DNA of 34,840 nt. It comes from an uncultured Clostridia bacterium. GTDB lineage: Bacteria; Bacillota; Clostridia; Oscillospirales; Acutalibacteraceae. The notes under the pieces are model-generated. The model was not told the DNA's origin. It saw nothing but the letters and a program-made list of their open reading frames with translations, and did no database searches. Positions 14,865 to 23,425 of the stretch are shown piece by piece. The DNA is taken from contig CALYBJ010000024.1 of the NCBI GenBank assembly GCA_944412445.1, positions 1-34,840 of the forward strand, written 5' to 3'. Position numbers and translations under genes: made by a program. The stretch's first letter is position 1. The number at the start of each line of letters is the position of its first letter.

Positions 14865-17800
14865 TTATTCAAGACCCGCAGCAATTCTTAAAATTATTCT
14901 TGCGTCCGCCGCGGTTATTTTCGTGTCGCCGTTAGCGTCCGCAACCTGCTGCTGAGAAGCGGTAAGAAGCTCCATTTTCGCCGCAGATCTTAACACAAGC
15001 CTTGCGTCCGCCGCAGTAACTTTTCCGTCGAAGTTAACATCTCCTATAAGGGTGGCGCCCTTCTTTATTGAAATCTTATCAACTCTTGTGGCTCTGTTGC
15101 CCTCAAGGGTATAGGTTGTAAGATAAAGAGTATCGCCCTCTACCTCAACGGCAGTAAACATGGGAAGATCAGGATTGAGCTTTTTGCCTGATTCTGCGAA
15201 AATTTTTGAAACATTATTGATTTCATGGCTTTCGTATGCCATAGCTCCGGAAGAACCCAATGCAGAATACAGCGTTCCCGAAGGATCGGAAATTGTCTGA
15301 TAATACAGCGTTTCATCCTTATAATAAGGATATGAAACCGTGGGAGAATCCGAAACCGCACCCGCCTTCATGCCGTCCGTTCTGTAATAAATGCAGTCCT
15401 GACCTGAGAAAACAAGATCAACATCGTACTCGTCCATAAGAGCCGTCAAATTATTCATATAATTCTTATAGTTTTCGTCCTGAGAGCTTGCTCCGTTAGT
15501 ATAAACTGGATTATGTATGGCAACAAACTTCCATTTTGCTCCGGTTTTGCTCATATCGTCCTTAAACCATTCAAGCTGTTCATCGGAAAGAGTTCCGTCC
15601 TCTTTTATATCGTTTGAATCAAGCACCGCAACATGGATTATATTGTAATCAAAGGAATAATAAGCTCCTGACTGTTCCTTATCGCTTAAAAACGAGCCTA
15701 TGGCAAAATTGTTTGTTATAGTGTCAACGCTTTCTCCCTCTCCTGCAACAGGCACAAAGTAGGACTCCAGCAGCTCCTGGGATACCCCGTCAAGAAGCAT
15801 CTGCCACTGATTTACATTTGAAGCATCGCTTACATAGCCTCCCGTGTGAAGAACAAAGCTTGTTTCCGGATAAAGAGAATTGGCGCAGCTCAATATATTG
15901 TCAAATATGTCAAAATCATCTGATATATTGCCCTGGGTATCCGATACATGAATAAAGGTTACATTTTCATTGTCCGCAGCCGTTGTTATGGACGCCGTAT
16001 CGCTCCACCAGTTTTTGCTGCCGTCTCCAACCCTGAAGTAATAGGTCTTTCCGGCTGAAAGTCCTGTTATTTTTATTATATGCTTCGTAAGCTGTACCGT
16101 TGTTTCGCCTAAAGACATAAAGCCCAGATCAAGCTTATAAGAGGTTCTCTCTATATCCTCGGAGGATTTTACGATATTTGCTCCCTCTACGCCTATAAAA
16201 TGCTTTCCGTAAAATACCGCGTTTTCATCGTCATATATTTCAATATCGGAATTTTCAACAGTTGATTTTGTGTACCAGGTTACATAGGCTTCCGTCTTTG
16301 TATCGTTTCCGAAGGTAATATTCATCATCGTGGGAAGTCTGTAATTTTCCTTTGAAGCATAAGACTGGGCACCCTTTGAGCCGTCATAGGTTACGCCGAA
16401 ATCTCCCCCAGTCAGGGGATCGCTGTCATAAGTATAGGAAAGAAGTATATCGTTTAACTGGCTTCCTACATTTATTCCGTCCTTGCCGGAATAATATTGA
16501 TTTATAAAATAGTCGATAACTTCGCTTATTGACCTTCCGTATTCCTTGAAAAAGCCGTCCTTTAAAATGCTGTTAACCGCTCCCGTAACGCTGGAATCCT
16601 CTCCGTGAAGCGCAATGTATGCTTTAAAGGCTATCTGAAGATAGGAGCCTATTGAATCCTCTGTATCATCAAGGAAAACAAGATACTGGGGCTTTAATTC
16701 CACCTGGGAAAGAATATCGTCAAAAAGAAGTCCCTCAATAAGGTTGTCGCCTATTGCTCCTGCAAGAGTTCTTACAAGCTCCCCTGTTTTAAGATTCTTG
16801 CTGATATCATTTATAAATGCGTCATCTGATGAATCCTCGTTTCCGTAATAGGAATAAGCAATCATCGAAAGAAGCAATTCCCCTACGGTGCCGCCCTTTT
16901 CATTGTTTCCGAAGCCGTATGTATCAGCAAACACAGTACATTTTTCCTCAGATATAACCGTATCAAAAAGCGCCTTGAACCTGTTGTAACAGAAATCGGA
17001 AATTGTATTCGGGTCCTTAAGAAGTGTTGACTGTGCCTGCTGGTAAACATCCTCAAGCATATTCATAATATTGGTGGCGTCAAATATAACAAGTATTCCC
17101 ATTATATTAAGTCCGCCGCCTATAAGCTCATTTATCTTTTCAGTAAGCGAAAATCCGTACTGCTTTTTTACAAAAGCCTCAAGAGTTCCGTTCGCTTCTA
17201 CGCCGGGAATCAGAATGGAGCTTAAATAATTTTTTACAATATCGGCACAGTACCTTGCCAAATCATAATCGGCATACTGAATCTTCAAGGAAGATGTTAC
17301 TCTGTAAGGAGCTTCGTATTCAGTTCCGTCCCTTGATACTATATTTTTAACTTCATCAGCGTCTGCTATATCAAATGTTCCCGTGCTGCCCTTAAGCTCG
17401 CATACTCTGTATGTGTTAGGGAAGCTTACAAGACCGCTTGTTTCAACATCATATATAACATTGCCGTTATCGGAAATTACCGCGCTTATATCGTTTTTGC
17501 CTGAACCCGCAGTAAAAATAAAGTTCACTCCGGCGTCTGCAAGCACATTTGCCGCCATGTCAGCGTTCTGCAGCATATTTTCCGAATCAAATACGGAGCT
17601 GTCCGAAATATTCCAGTGACACATTGCAATAACTTTCTGACCGCTGTATTTGGCTATGGTACATTCGGATTTTATCCATTCAAAAAGACTGTCGGAAATA
17701 TTTCCGTGAACAGCCGTATCGCCGCTGCCGTACTGTATTCCGTTTAAGTTGTATGAACAGGCGTCTATTACTATCAGTCTGTAGCCGCCCTCAAGCTCTA

Positions 17801-18395
17801 CCGAATAGGATACATTTGAAGTGCTGAATGCAGAAGGTCTGTAAACATTCGCAGCAATATCGTAACCCAAATCCGCATATACGGTTTTAAAAAGTTCGGG
17901 TGATGTATAGCTTGCGTTTTCTCTCTCTCCGTTTTTAAAGGTCGAAGCGTTAACATTATAAATATCTTTGTTGCCGGGAGCAACTATAACCTGCACTCCT
18001 GTTTCCTCTTCAAGCTCTTTAAGCTTTTCGGCTATTGCAAGATGATTGTTATATTCGCCGTTATATGTAAGGTCTCCGTTTACAAGCAGATACTTAAGTC
18101 CGTCGTTCTCAACCCTCTGCTTAACGGATTCAAAGGCTGAATCAATAATGCCGTCAAGCTGTTCGTACTGAAGCGAGTTTGCCCTTGCGTCAAGAAGAAA
18201 CGCCTCGTTATATCCGCCTCTGTTTTCCTGGGAAACAAAGGACAGTCCGGAAATTACCGCGAAAGTTTCTTCCCGGGAAGAACCTGCTTCCTGAGCAAAT
18301 CCTACTGCCGGCACGGATGAAACTATCATTACAATGCTGACTATAAATGATAAAAACTTCAGCGCCCTGTTTTTATTCCTTTTCGATTTTAACAT
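14865..18395 (-). CDS. secreted dockerin protein with two degenerate metallophosphoesterase-like domains
   Basis: A 1176-residue exported protein. Residues 1-34 are a signal peptide. Residues about 43-335 resemble a calcineurin-like phosphoesterase: NGDLTYNGE (106-114) and H260 remain, but the DxH position reads GLS (50-52), GNHD reads GNKD (141-144) and the GHxH region reads AGSGKND. Residues about 365-660 are an unassigned helical segment. About 685-805 is a purple-acid-phosphatase-type N-terminal beta domain, and 811-1010 a second phosphoesterase fold with HVSDTQ (817-821) and H961 kept, but HTGG (850-853), GEGE (885-888) and SGQDC (997-1001) where GD, GNHE and GHDH are expected. Residues 1115-1176 are a dockerin (NFDGKVTAADAR, NGDTKITAADAR). 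Catalysis is therefore doubtful. GAGGAGGGA precedes the ATG. Confidence 0.85.
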   Translation of the reverse strand: MLKSKRNKNRALKFLSFIVSIVMIVSSVPAVGFAQEAGSSREETFAVISGLSFVSQENRGGYNEAFLLDARANSLQYEQLDGIIDSAFESVKQRVENDGLKYLLVNGDLTYNGEYNNHLAIAEKLKELEEETGVQVIVAPGNKDIYNVNASTFKNGERENASYTSPELFKTVYADLGYDIAANVYRPSAFSTSNVSYSVELEGGYRLIVIDACSYNLNGIQYGSGDTAVHGNISDSLFEWIKSECTIAKYSGQKVIAMCHWNISDSSVFDSENMLQNADMAANVLADAGVNFIFTAGSGKNDISAVISDNGNVIYDVETSGLVSFPNTYRVCELKGSTGTFDIADADEVKNIVSRDGTEYEAPYRVTSSLKIQYADYDLARYCADIVKNYLSSILIPGVEANGTLEAFVKKQYGFSLTEKINELIGGGLNIMGILVIFDATNIMNMLEDVYQQAQSTLLKDPNTISDFCYNRFKALFDTVISEEKCTVFADTYGFGNNEKGGTVGELLLSMIAYSYYGNEDSSDDAFINDISKNLKTGELVRTLAGAIGDNLIEGLLFDDILSQVELKPQYLVFLDDTEDSIGSYLQIAFKAYIALHGEDSSVTGAVNSILKDGFFKEYGRSISEVIDYFINQYYSGKDGINVGSQLNDILLSYTYDSDPLTGGDFGVTYDGSKGAQSYASKENYRLPTMMNITFGNDTKTEAYVTWYTKSTVENSDIEIYDDENAVFYGKHFIGVEGANIVKSSEDIERTSYKLDLGFMSLGETTVQLTKHIIKITGLSAGKTYYFRVGDGSKNWWSDTASITTAADNENVTFIHVSDTQGNISDDFDIFDNILSCANSLYPETSFVLHTGGYVSDASNVNQWQMLLDGVSQELLESYFVPVAGEGESVDTITNNFAIGSFLSDKEQSGAYYSFDYNIIHVAVLDSNDIKEDGTLSDEQLEWFKDDMSKTGAKWKFVAIHNPVYTNGASSQDENYKNYMNNLTALMDEYDVDLVFSGQDCIYYRTDGMKAGAVSDSPTVSYPYYKDETLYYQTISDPSGTLYSALGSSGAMAYESHEINNVSKIFAESGKKLNPDLPMFTAVEVEGDTLYLTTYTLEGNRATRVDKISIKKGATLIGDVNFDGKVTAADARLVLRSAAKMELLTASQQQVADANGDTKITAADARIILRIAAGLE

Positions 18396-18427
18396 TTTTT
18401 GCTCCCTCCTCGGGTATATTCATGTTT

Positions 18428-18457
18428 ATTATAACTCATTCCAAACTGAAATGTAAA
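18428..18457 (-). promoter_or_regulatory. promoter of the dockerin phosphoesterase-like gene
   Basis: On the minus strand TTTACA (18457-18452), 18-base spacer, TATAAT (18433-18428), about 33 bases upstream of the start codon. Confidence 0.65.
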
Positions 18458-18470
18458 GTAATCTTAAAAA

Positions 18471-18544
18471 TTTCCCAAATTTTTATATATATTTTTTTAA
18501 ATAATATTTAACATAAAAGCCATAAAATCAATTATATTGGGAAA
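18471..18544. repeat. 8-bp inverted repeat in the divergent intergenic region
   Basis: TTTCCCAA (18471-18478) and TTGGGAAA (18537-18544) are exact inverted copies about 58 bases apart, in otherwise very AT-rich DNA between two divergent genes. They may be paired regulator sites. Chance cannot be excluded. Confidence 0.3.
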
Positions 18545-18613
18545 TAATCATAAAAATATAATTCAAATCATATATATAAATGAACAAATTTTTAATTTTC
18601 TTTGTATAAAAAA

Positions 18614-18642
18614 TTGACTTCGTTCAAAATTTCTGGTATAAT
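18614..18642 (+). promoter_or_regulatory. sigma-A promoter of the chagasin-like gene
   Basis: TTGACT (18614-18619), 17-base spacer, TATAAT (18637-18642) with TGG before it (extended -10). Transcription would start near 18649, which rules out start codons upstream of that point. Confidence 0.82.
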
Positions 18643-18673
18643 AACTTTAAATTATTGGAAAGGGCTGCTTTCT

Positions 18674-19063
18674 GTGATTACACTGTTAAGCATTTTACAG
18701 CAATTTGTTGCATTTTTTATTGCGATTATTGCTACCATCGTTAACCTTATCCCTCTGCAGTCCAACACAGTATCGGTTGAGCTTTACGCAAACCCGGATT
18801 CAGGTTATCAATGGGAATATGAATATGACAAAACTCAAATACTTACGCTGTCTTCCACATACTACACCCACGACACTTCATCAATTTTATCCAACAGCGG
18901 CGGCGGCATACAGCATTTTAACTTCCGTCCCGTAGGCGAAGGCACGGTAAACATTACTTTTTCTTATGTTAAATACAGCGGAAACAGAAAAATTGTAGCG
19001 TCCAGGTATGTATATACATATACGGTTTCAGGCTCAAAAGCCACTCTTTGTCAGGTAAGATAA
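18674..19063 (+). CDS. chagasin-like (MEROPS I42) cysteine protease inhibitor, membrane-targeted
   Basis: A 129-residue protein from a GTG start. Residues 1-28 are a hydrophobic export or anchor segment with no basic N-terminus. Residues 32-118 form an immunoglobulin-like beta domain carrying chagasin-like loops: NPDSGY (40-45; family NPTTGY), SGGG (75-78; family GxGG) and RPVGEG (85-90; family RPW/F). In the I42 family these loops block papain-like proteases. The longer frame from 18602 would run through the promoter and lacks a ribosome binding site, while GGAAAGGG (18657-18664) is 9 bases before the GTG. The gene stands alone with its own promoter and terminator, between two minus-strand genes. 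Inhibition is inferred from the fold. Confidence 0.75.
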   Translation: MITLLSILQQFVAFFIAIIATIVNLIPLQSNTVSVELYANPDSGYQWEYEYDKTQILTLSSTYYTHDTSSILSNSGGGIQHFNFRPVGEGTVNITFSYVKYSGNRKIVASRYVYTYTVSGSKATLCQVR

Positions 19064-19077
19064 AATACATATAATTT

Positions 19078-19104
19078 AAGACCGCCCTTGGGCGGTCTTT
19101 TTTT
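19078..19104 (+). terminator. terminator of the chagasin-like gene
   Basis: AAGACCGCCC (19078-19087) pairs with GGGCGGTCTT (19090-19099), followed by a T run. It lies between converging genes, with the GH5 stop at 19108. Confidence 0.9.
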
Positions 19105-19107
19105 AGT

Positions 19108-20619
19108 TTATTCCTGAACCTTCCTGCTTAAATAGCTGAAGCCTTCGCCTTTGAATTTTATAAATATTCTCTGACTTCCCACTCCCGTTTTTATTTTTAC
19201 AACAGAGGAGGTGTCGTCAACAGGCTCAATTGTGTACTCTCCCTGCGCTTCGATTTTTTCCACCGGCTTATGGACAAAAATTTCCGTGGGAGCCTCATAT
19301 TCCTTGTCCTGCTCATATTTAAGAGTAAATGTATTAGCGTCCCTGTCATGCTTGTAGCTTGTTATTTTTCCTGTAACGGCTCTGGGATAAGGTCTTTTAA
19401 GGACTTCGTCAACAGGTGAGTTAAACATACCGTTCCAGTATGCCCAGTATGTACTGCTCCATTTATACTCGTCAAACAGGTTAAGCAAAAACTCTATATG
19501 GTGAAGCCAGCTTGTGCCTTCCGAATTTCCGCCCCATTCTCCTACCAAAACGGGAATATTCAGATTATTGTCCTGCTCATACTTCCTCCTGTCAAATATA
19601 CCCTTAACCCTTCCGTTATTTGCGTATTTATATGCCGGAGTATCTACCATTAAATCATAAGCGTGAGGCGAGAAAACCTGATTGGGAACCTGTTTTTCGT
19701 TAACTTTAATAGGCTCTATTTCGCACTTTATTCCTAAATTGGAATAATAACTGTTTTCCATGAAAATTATCGGTTCAGCATTTACTTCTCTTATTTCTCC
19801 CGTTATTTTATTAAGAAACGGCATATATCTGCCTTTGTCGAATTTGTTTACAAGAGGCGCCGCCTTATTGACGATGCTGCTGAAAATATCAGGAGTATAA
19901 AGATCCAGTATATGTATCTGTCTTCCCTTTGTAAGGGCTTCCTTTAACAGCTTTTTCTTGCTGATTCTTTTGTCTGTAATAGTTGTTTTTACAAGACTTG
20001 CTATGACCTTTATAAAAATTTTGCCTCCGTCTTTTCCCATAAAAGGCTCGTTCATTACATCAAAGCCCAAAAGCGCCGGATGATCTTTAAGCTTTTCCGC
20101 AATATGCTTCCACATTTTTATATAATCATCCTGAACGCCGTAATTATTATCCCAGAAGTTATCAAAGGCTCTGTGAGTTGCTTTGCTGATAAAATAACTT
20201 TCAGCCCATACAAGTCTGGGATTTTTATATTTATACTTATCGGTGTATGTTGCCCAGGCAGGCGCTCCGTCACCGGGGCCGTCGCCGTAGCCGGAATATA
20301 AATCCTGGTGCATATCCACATAAGCGTAAATTCCCGCCTTTTCGCACTTGTCAAGGGTTTTTCTTACGGATTCTATATACTCCTCGTTATATTTTCCCTT
20401 TTCAGGCTCTACCGCGTCCCAGGTTATGCCCAGTCTTATTACATTGAAGCCGCGCTTTTTAAAATTTTCAAATATACTGTCGTCCCATTCGTATATATAA
20501 TGTCTTTTATTATCCTTTTCGCTGTACTGCCCCTTGTCGCAAAGATTTACACCGAAAAAAATTCTTTCCCTGCCGTAGGAATCAACAAGGGATTTATTTT
20601 CCGTAAAGATTTTTTCCAT
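19108..20619 (-). CDS. GH5 glycoside hydrolase, endoglycoceramidase-like, cytoplasmic
   Basis: A 503-residue clan A glycosidase. FFGVNL (21-26), NVIRLGITWDAVEP (59-72), YVDMHQDLYS (100-109), acid/base E191 in FDVMNEPF, SPHAYD (317-322), and nucleophile E361 in LVGEWGG are all in order. The MHQDLYS segment and the C-terminal beta domain beginning at RPYPRAVTGK (about 409-418) are typical of endoglycoceramidase-related GH5 subfamilies acting on glycosylated lipids or similar glucosides. The ATG at 20619 follows AGAGGTGA. A 41-residue upstream extension is in frame and hydrophobic but contains the promoter, so it is not used; the enzyme then has no signal peptide. It is divergent from a GPH sugar transporter, suggesting hydrolysis of an imported glycoside. 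The substrate is unproven. Confidence 0.88.
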   Translation of the reverse strand: MEKIFTENKSLVDSYGRERIFFGVNLCDKGQYSEKDNKRHYIYEWDDSIFENFKKRGFNVIRLGITWDAVEPEKGKYNEEYIESVRKTLDKCEKAGIYAYVDMHQDLYSGYGDGPGDGAPAWATYTDKYKYKNPRLVWAESYFISKATHRAFDNFWDNNYGVQDDYIKMWKHIAEKLKDHPALLGFDVMNEPFMGKDGGKIFIKVIASLVKTTITDKRISKKKLLKEALTKGRQIHILDLYTPDIFSSIVNKAAPLVNKFDKGRYMPFLNKITGEIREVNAEPIIFMENSYYSNLGIKCEIEPIKVNEKQVPNQVFSPHAYDLMVDTPAYKYANNGRVKGIFDRRKYEQDNNLNIPVLVGEWGGNSEGTSWLHHIEFLLNLFDEYKWSSTYWAYWNGMFNSPVDEVLKRPYPRAVTGKITSYKHDRDANTFTLKYEQDKEYEAPTEIFVHKPVEKIEAQGEYTIEPVDDTSSVVKIKTGVGSQRIFIKFKGEGFSYLSRKVQE

Positions 20620-20668
20620 TAATATCACCTCTTGGCAAATTATAAAAACCAACGATAGATTTTGATTT

Positions 20669-20697
20669 ATTATATCACAATAAATTTCCGTTTTCAA
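20669..20697 (-). promoter_or_regulatory. sigma-A promoter of the GH5 gene
   Basis: On the minus strand TTGAAA (20697-20692), 17-base spacer, TATAAT (20674-20669), with TGTGA before the -10 (extended -10). About 50 bases upstream of the chosen ATG. Confidence 0.82.
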
Positions 20698-20791
20698 TAA
20701 AAATAGATAATAAAAAAAGTATGACACCGGCAATAATAACAAAAAAAAATAAAAATTTTCTTTGAAATCTTTGTTTTTTAATATTTTACAC

Positions 20792-20820
20792 CTGTCTTAT
20801 TTAACATATTATGCTATAAT
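20792..20820 (+). promoter_or_regulatory. extended -10 promoter of the GPH transporter gene
   Basis: TATAAT (20815-20820) preceded by TATGC (TGn), with a weak -35 CTGTCT (20792-20797). The leader to the start codon at 21014 would be about 190 bases, long enough for regulation, and includes 8-bp inverted arms AATGAAGA (20870-20877) and TCTTCATT (20920-20927). Confidence 0.6.
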
Positions 20821-21013
20821 ATACTATATTTTTTATTGATTCAGATAAATCATTAAATTCAACAAAGTGAATGAAGATGAAAAAATCCGCTGTTCGAGTT
20901 TTTATCGTAATAATTGAATTCTTCATTAAATACAGCCATAGCCGTTTCCCTTTCTTTTAAACAGTTAATTTTATTATACTTTAATTTTCAATATTTTCAA
21001 GGAGTCCTGACCG

Positions 21014-23326
21014 ATGAACGGAGCTTCAAAAGTAAAATCATTTTTAACATCTTTCAAAAAATACTGGAAAACGCCTCCCGAAGGCAGATATATGCCCTAT
21101 AAGGAGATTTTCTCTCTTTCCGTAGGAGGCATGGGCGTTAAGTTTACAGTATACTGCATAAGCCAGATGGTTATTACCGTAGGCAACACCCTTATAGGCA
21201 ATACCATAGGCATCGACCCTTCCGCCATATATGTTATTTACATTATAAGTATTCTCGCAGGCTTCCCTCTTACGGCTGTCAGGGCGAGAATGATTGACAA
21301 TACAAGAAGCATGAAGGGAAAATACAGACCTTACATACTTACTATGGGTATTCCCAGCGTGCTCCTTGGCATAAGCTTTATATGGATGCCTTACGAGCGT
21401 ATGTCGCTTTTTATGAAATGCGCCGTAGTTCTCGCGTATAATATCGGCTTCCAGTTTTTTTATAACTTCCTCACGGACGCCTACGACAGCATCATCAATG
21501 TTCTCTCCCCCAATACCATTGAACGCTCCGATGTTTTGTCAATAAAATCCGTTGTTGAAAATTTCACTCCATCAATAGCCGGTATTTTTCTTCCTATTGC
21601 CGCAAGACTTATAACAGGCGAAAACACTCTTTACGATATAAAAATATACCGTGTGCTTTTTCCGCCCATGCTTATAATCGGCTTCCTTATTTCAATGCTT
21701 GTTTATGTCAACACGGAAGAAAAAATCATCAGAGCGAAAACCCATGTTATTCAAATTAAGTTTACAGACGCCTTCAGAGCTGTGGCAAAAAACAAATATT
21801 TCTGGATAATTTCACTGGCAGGCTGGCTGGGCTTCCTTGAAAGCTCCTTTAACGCCATTATCGGCTGGCTTTACAGCTACCAGAACGCCTGTTCCCCGGC
21901 TCAGTATGCCATTATTGTTGCAATCTCCGGAAACGCTTCCTTTTGGCCTAACCTTGTAGCTCCGTTTTTTGTAAGAAAATTCGGCAAAAGAAAAATACTT
22001 ATTGTTACAAATCTTCTTAATATCTTTTTCATCGCCCTTATGCTGCCGGTTATAAGACTTACGGGAAGCCACTTTATAATTTGGGCGCTGCTGCTGTTTA
22101 CGTTTATCAACACCTTTATTTCCGCCTTGGGACATCTTCTGGGCTTCAGCATCAACGCCGACATAAGAGACTATCAGCAGTATATTACGGGAGAAAGAAT
22201 CGACGGTATGTTTTCCGCTGTCGCCCTTATCGGAAGCATAATTACTCTGGGCACAAGCTCCGTGCTTCCGGCAATATACGAAAAAGCCGGTCTTAACAGG
22301 GAGGTGGCGCTGTCCCTTGGCTACGACGGCTCCAATGTTTACGATGTTCTTTACAACACCGACTATTTTATACAGATTTGCAGCGTGTTGATTTTGGCTT
22401 CCGTGGCAGGCGCGGTTTTAAATGTTATACCTTTCTTTTTCTATGATTTAACGGAAATAAAACAGAAAGCAATGGTAAGAGTGCTTAAAATACGTGTAAT
22501 GTTCGAGGACTTCGGCAACGGAGTAATCACCGACGAAAAGCTTGTGGAAGCTGTGGATATAATCAACAATGCCGAAAAATATTTCGGAAAAGAAAAGAGG
22601 ACTGTGTCAAAAGAGAAAATCAAGGCCGCTAAAAAAACCAAAGACAAGGAAAAAATCAAAAAAGCTAAGGAAGAATACAAAAAAATAATTGAAGAAAATG
22701 AGGAAATCGAAATAGCCGGCGTAATAGCCGACGAATTAAAGCGTTTCGGCACACCGGGAGGCGCCGATGAAATCAGATACGCAAAAGAAATCGCTGCGGC
22801 GGGAATGAACTCATATTTTAACATAACCCTTCCCACAAAAAAAGAGGCAAAAAAGCTTCCTAAGACAACTCAGCAGGAAAAGGATCACAGGCGAAATACT
22901 CTTTCTCTTATAGAAAAAATGAAAACTGCGAAAAAAGCCGCGGCAAAATATTTTCCCGACGGAATCAGAGAATTTGACAGCTCCGTGTTTGAAGGGCTGT
23001 TCAAGGCTGAGGACAGCGCCGAAATGCGTATTTATTTAAAGCTTCGGGAGCTGAAAAACGCAAAGGAACAAAAGGATAACATAACGGCAAGGCGTATAAG
23101 AGATGAATTAAAGGAAATCCAAAGAGAGAAAAAGGAAATTCAGGCAAAAATCAAAAAAGCCACTGATGAAAACACCGTCTACTACAGAGCCGCCCGGCCT
23201 TATCTTGACGCGAAAAAGCTTTTGCTCCAGCAGGAAAACTACACGCATCTTGAAGAAATCAGAGGCGTTTATCTTGAAGCGAAAGAAAGGCTCAAAAAAG
23301 CAGCAGCGGCAGTTTCAGCGGACTGA
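21014..23326 (+). CDS. GPH family sugar:cation symporter with long charged C-terminal tail
   Basis: A 770-residue membrane protein. Residues about 25-475 are an MFS/GPH-type transporter with about twelve membrane segments; the family loop RARMIDNTRSMKGKYRPY (about 95-112) and a second-half NADIRDYQQYITGERIDG (about 383-400) are clear. Family members usually have 450-500 residues. From about 477 the protein continues for some 290 hydrophilic residues, rich in Lys and Glu, with several predicted coiled-coil helices (for example KEKIKKAKEEYKKI and RDELKEIQREKKEIQ) and no membrane segment. The tail should lie in the cytoplasm. AAGGAG precedes the ATG. It is divergent from the GH5 gene and probably imports its substrate. 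A strong hairpin follows the stop. Confidence 0.88.
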   Translation: MNGASKVKSFLTSFKKYWKTPPEGRYMPYKEIFSLSVGGMGVKFTVYCISQMVITVGNTLIGNTIGIDPSAIYVIYIISILAGFPLTAVRARMIDNTRSMKGKYRPYILTMGIPSVLLGISFIWMPYERMSLFMKCAVVLAYNIGFQFFYNFLTDAYDSIINVLSPNTIERSDVLSIKSVVENFTPSIAGIFLPIAARLITGENTLYDIKIYRVLFPPMLIIGFLISMLVYVNTEEKIIRAKTHVIQIKFTDAFRAVAKNKYFWIISLAGWLGFLESSFNAIIGWLYSYQNACSPAQYAIIVAISGNASFWPNLVAPFFVRKFGKRKILIVTNLLNIFFIALMLPVIRLTGSHFIIWALLLFTFINTFISALGHLLGFSINADIRDYQQYITGERIDGMFSAVALIGSIITLGTSSVLPAIYEKAGLNREVALSLGYDGSNVYDVLYNTDYFIQICSVLILASVAGAVLNVIPFFFYDLTEIKQKAMVRVLKIRVMFEDFGNGVITDEKLVEAVDIINNAEKYFGKEKRTVSKEKIKAAKKTKDKEKIKKAKEEYKKIIEENEEIEIAGVIADELKRFGTPGGADEIRYAKEIAAAGMNSYFNITLPTKKEAKKLPKTTQQEKDHRRNTLSLIEKMKTAKKAAAKYFPDGIREFDSSVFEGLFKAEDSAEMRIYLKLRELKNAKEQKDNITARRIRDELKEIQREKKEIQAKIKKATDENTVYYRAARPYLDAKKLLLQQENYTHLEEIRGVYLEAKERLKKAAAAVSAD

Positions 23327-23347
23327 TTATATATATAAAATACGATA

Positions 23348-23382
23348 CCCGGTTTCGTACTGTACGGAACCGGGCTTATTTT
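23348..23382 (+). terminator. terminator of the GPH transporter gene
   Basis: CCCGGTTTCGTAC (23348-23360) pairs with GTACGGAACCGGG (23362-23374) with one wobble, followed by CTTATTTTATT. The next gene is on the opposite strand. Confidence 0.8.
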
Positions 23383-23425
23383 ATTAAGATTCGGCAGCAT
23401 TAATATAAAATTTCTTTTCTGCCTT

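Noticed and set aside
18421..18600. Very AT-rich region considered as a possible origin or DNA-unwinding element
   Set aside because: No DnaA-box cluster or replication gene is nearby; it is an ordinary divergent promoter region.
18602..18673. Longer start for the chagasin-like gene
   Set aside because: The segment contains the promoter and lacks a ribosome binding site.
20620..20742. In-frame hydrophobic N-terminal extension of the GH5 protein that could look like a signal peptide
   Set aside because: A strong promoter (20669-20697) lies inside it and a good ribosome binding site stands before the ATG at 20619.
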